DNA of 64,000 nt, from positions 76,262 to 140,261 of the forward strand of contig NZ_DLHL01000028.1 of NCBI RefSeq assembly GCF_002483225.1, written 5' to 3'. Below, piece by piece: positions 61,423-64,000 of the stretch. This stretch comes from Gemmatimonas sp. UBA7669 (GTDB taxonomy: Bacteria; Gemmatimonadota; Gemmatimonadetes; Gemmatimonadales; Gemmatimonadaceae). A model generated the notes under the pieces. The model made no database searches, was not told the origin of the DNA, and saw only the letters and a program-made list of their open reading frames with translations. The position numbers and the translations under genes were made by a program. Position 1 is the stretch's first letter, and each line of letters opens with the position of its first letter.

Positions 61423-63870
61423 ATGCCCCGCGGCCAGCGCAAGGAAGAAATCCTTCGCGCCGAACTGCCGCCGACCCTGCCGCTGATGGCCCTGCGGTCC
61501 ACCATCGTGTATCCGCTGGGCACGATCGCGGTGCAGATGGGCGCCCCCGAGAACCTCGCCCTGCTGCGGGCCCACGAGGAACCCGGGCTGGTGGTGGCGC
61601 TGGTGGTGGCCTCCGGCGACAACGACGATGCCATCGATCCACATCGGTTCATTGGCCGGGTCGGCGTGGCGGCCCGTGTGCACGAGCGCATCAATCTGCC
61701 GGGCGACACCGTCCAGATCACCCTGCAGGGCCTGCGGCGCATCACTATCGACGACGTCACGCAGACCGAGCCCTTTGCGGTGGCTGCCGTGCAGGGCGCC
61801 AAGGAACTGCCGGCCGACCCGGCCGAGCTCGATGAACTGGTGGCGCGCACCGTCACCGCCGCGGAAACGCTGGCCGAGTTGGTGGACCGCATTCCCAACG
61901 AGGTGCCGCAGATCCTCAAGATGAACGTGTCCGACCCCGGACGCTTTGCGGACTTGGCGGCCACCAACATGAACCTGCGCATTGCCGACAAGGAAGAGGT
62001 GCTGCAACGCCTCGATATCGGCCAGCGCATTCGTTTCATTCTCTCGCGCCTCGAGCGCGAAGTGGCGCGCGCGCGCGTCATGGAAGACGTCAAGAAGCAG
62101 ACGGAAATCAAGATCGAGCAGCACCAGCGCGAGTTCTATCTGCGTCAGCAGCTGCGCGCCATTCAGTCGGAGTTGGGTGAAGCCGACCCCAACGAAAAGG
62201 AGTCGGTGGACCTGCTGCGCCGCATCGACGAGGCGCAGTTGCCGGAGAAGGTGGCCACCGAGGCGCGGCGCGAAACCGAACGCCTGCGCATGCTCTCACC
62301 CGCGTCCAGCGAGTATCAGGTGCTGCGCACCTATCTCGACTGGGTGCTGGCCCTGCCCTGGCACGCACGCAGCGGCAATGACAAGGACATCGCACTGGCC
62401 AACGTGGAGGCCGCGCTGGAAGAGCGGCACTACGGGCTCGACGAAGCCAAGGAGCGCATCGTGGAGTATCTCGCCGTGCGCAAGCTGCGCGGCGGCGATC
62501 CCACCGGCCCCATTCTCTGCTTCGTCGGACCGCCGGGTACTGGCAAGACCTCACTCGGTGAGGCCATTGCCACCAGCATCGGACGGGCCTTCTATCGCAT
62601 CTCCGTGGGCGGCGTGCGCGACGAAGCGGAAATCCGCGGGCATCGTCGCACGTATGTGGGCGCCATGCCGGGCATGCTGATTCAGGCGCTGCGCCGTGTG
62701 GAGGTGCGCGATCCGGTCATCATGATCGACGAGATCGACAAGATGTCGGGCGGCGGCCCCGGTGGTGACCCGACGGCGGCCATGCTCGAGGTGCTCGACC
62801 CGTCGCAGAACTCGACCTTCGTCGATCACTATCTCAATCTGCCCTTCGATCTCTCGAGCACGCTGTTCATCTGCACGGCCAACAATCTCTTCGACATTCC
62901 CGGCCCGCTGCGTGACCGCATGGAAGTCATCCGCATTGCCGGGTACACCATCGAGGAGAAAGTCGAGATCGCGCAGCGCTATCTCATTCCGCGGCTGCTT
63001 GACGACCACGGCCTCACGGACGACGACCTGCAGCTCGACGAACGCGTGCTGGGCTTCATCACCTCGCGCTATTCGCGTGAGGCGGGCCTGCGCACCTTCG
63101 AGCGCTGCATTGCCTCGCTGATGCGCAAGCGCGCCCGGGCCAAGGCCGACGGCGACGATTCCGCCTGGGTCATCGACAGCGCGCGCGTGCAGGACATTCT
63201 GGGCGCCCCCCGTTTTGCCATGGAAGAGGCCGAGAAGGAACCGGAGATCGGTGCCGTGACCGGTCTCGCGTGGACCAGCACCGGTGGGGATCTCATGACC
63301 ATCGAGGCGCTGCGCATGCCCGGCATGGGCAAGCTGACCGTCACCGGGCAATTGGGTGACGTCATGCGTGAGTCGGTGGACGCCGCCTATTCGTTCGTGC
63401 GGTCCAGAGCGGCAACGCTGGGCATTGCCGACATCGAGTTCCGCGAGGCCGATCTCCACCTGCACTTCCCGGCCGGCTCCATCCCCAAGGATGGCCCTTC
63501 GGCCGGCATCGCCGTCACGCTGGCCGTGGCCAGTGCGCTGTCACGTCGCCCGGTGCGCCGCGATCTCGCGCTCACGGGTGAGGTCACGCTGCGCGGCAAG
63601 GTGCTGGAAATCGGTGGTGTGAAGGAAAAGGTGCTGGCCGCGTACCGCGCCGGTCTGCGCGAGGTCATCCTGCCCAAGGGCAACGAGAAGGATGTGCGCG
63701 ACGTGCCGCAGGAAGTGCGCGACAAGATGGCCTTCACCTTTGCCAGCACCATGGACGAGGTACTGCATCTCGCGCTGCTGCCGCATCCGGACACGCAACT
63801 CGCCGACTCCAAGCCGAGCCAGCCCACGGTATCGGTGGACCGGCATGCCCTGCCCGCAGATCTGCGTTAG
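61423..63870 (+). CDS. lon: ATP-dependent protease Lon
   Basis: The 815-residue protein has the Lon N-terminal domain (LPLMALRSTIVYPLGTIAVQ), the AAA+ module with GPPGTGKT (369-376), MIDEIDKMSGGGPGGDP, and the S16 protease domain. The catalytic Ser693 is in KDGPSAGIAV and Lys736 in the GGVKEK segment, 43 residues apart as in E. coli Lon. It degrades unfolded and regulatory proteins in the cytoplasm. The ATG at 61423 fits the family start. Transcription probably ends near the family A repeat at its 3' end. Confidence 0.96.
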   Translation: MPRGQRKEEILRAELPPTLPLMALRSTIVYPLGTIAVQMGAPENLALLRAHEEPGLVVALVVASGDNDDAIDPHRFIGRVGVAARVHERINLPGDTVQITLQGLRRITIDDVTQTEPFAVAAVQGAKELPADPAELDELVARTVTAAETLAELVDRIPNEVPQILKMNVSDPGRFADLAATNMNLRIADKEEVLQRLDIGQRIRFILSRLEREVARARVMEDVKKQTEIKIEQHQREFYLRQQLRAIQSELGEADPNEKESVDLLRRIDEAQLPEKVATEARRETERLRMLSPASSEYQVLRTYLDWVLALPWHARSGNDKDIALANVEAALEERHYGLDEAKERIVEYLAVRKLRGGDPTGPILCFVGPPGTGKTSLGEAIATSIGRAFYRISVGGVRDEAEIRGHRRTYVGAMPGMLIQALRRVEVRDPVIMIDEIDKMSGGGPGGDPTAAMLEVLDPSQNSTFVDHYLNLPFDLSSTLFICTANNLFDIPGPLRDRMEVIRIAGYTIEEKVEIAQRYLIPRLLDDHGLTDDDLQLDERVLGFITSRYSREAGLRTFERCIASLMRKRARAKADGDDSAWVIDSARVQDILGAPRFAMEEAEKEPEIGAVTGLAWTSTGGDLMTIEALRMPGMGKLTVTGQLGDVMRESVDAAYSFVRSRAATLGIADIEFREADLHLHFPAGSIPKDGPSAGIAVTLAVASALSRRPVRRDLALTGEVTLRGKVLEIGGVKEKVLAAYRAGLREVILPKGNEKDVRDVPQEVRDKMAFTFASTMDEVLHLALLPHPDTQLADSKPSQPTVSVDRHALPADLR

Positions 63871-63901
63871 CCACGAGGGTCGGTGTACCGGACGGATCGT
63901 C

Positions 63902-64000
63902 AACAGCTCACGCAGAGAACTGCAAGAGAACCGCAGAGAGCGCAGCGGGATCGATCGTCTACGGATTGGCTCTCATGATTGATCCGTGTGGTTTCCGCCC
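63902..64000. repeat. Family A repeat, copy 3, cut by the window end
   Basis: AACAGCTCACGCAGAG (63902-63917) opens the element as in the copies at 12839 and 31407. It is followed by GCAGAG-containing text and ATTGATCCGTGTGGTTTCCG near the window edge, which resembles the CGGAT part of the other copies and family C. It starts 31 bases after the lon stop. The right arm is outside the window. Confidence 0.75.

Overview
The window is a GC-rich, gene-dense bacterial chromosome segment with about 47 protein genes, one tRNA (Lys, TTT) and one complete insertion sequence. The mix suggests a Gemmatimonadota-like, heterotrophic, Gram-negative aerobe: a SusC/SusD outer-membrane pair, a DUF1592/DUF1552 pair with an ankyrin protein, DUF885 and VPS10/BNR-type exported proteins, PQQ-dehydrogenase with c-type cytochromes, and many exported or lipidated hydrolases. 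The phylum assignment is inference from gene content, without a 16S rRNA or a database match.

Layout. 1-12.8 kb: 3' part of an MscS channel gene, tRNA-Lys, OmpA-type lipoprotein, a 2,4-dienoyl-CoA-reductase-like SDR, rnhB and rplS, a prolyl oligopeptidase, a DUF885 protein, Uup-type ABC-F ATPase, a GHL10-type hydrolase and a DCC-family protein. 13-24 kb: DUF4097 protein, MATE exporter, small lipoprotein, two NHL/beta-propeller proteins flanking a PQQ-dehydrogenase and a HupE-cytochrome c fusion, RidA and an FmdB-like zinc ribbon. 24-31 kb: an operon of DUF1592 cytochrome, DUF1552 and ankyrin proteins, and an exported HpcH/HpaI aldolase-like protein. 31.4-33.1 kb: an IS110-family (IS1111-type) element inserted in one arm of a dispersed inverted repeat. 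33-47 kb: SusD/SusC, a cytochrome c divergent from a Tat-exported FAD oxidase, PepSY and tricorn-like protease genes, a TonB-plug/TonB_C fusion and a DMT transporter. 47-51 kb: isocitrate dehydrogenase, a short asparaginase-like protein, trmD, rimM and rpsP. 50.7-64 kb: gamma-glutamyltransferase, DUF2911, a large VPS10/BNR protein, SulP transporter with beta-carbonic anhydrase, ffh and lon.

The common bacterial order ffh-rpsP-rimM-trmD-rplS-rnhB is kept in order and strand (minus) but broken into three islands spread over 58 kb. Gene ends, mainly between convergent genes, carry at least four unrelated families of long imperfect palindromes (families A-D below); some probably work as bidirectional terminators. 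The most interesting locus is the IS1111-type element: its pre-insertion target can be reconstructed, and its non-coding 3' segment carries short sequences that match both insertion junctions, as expected of a guide (bridge) RNA. Many starts lack a clear Shine-Dalgarno, so several start choices rest on signal peptides or family length.
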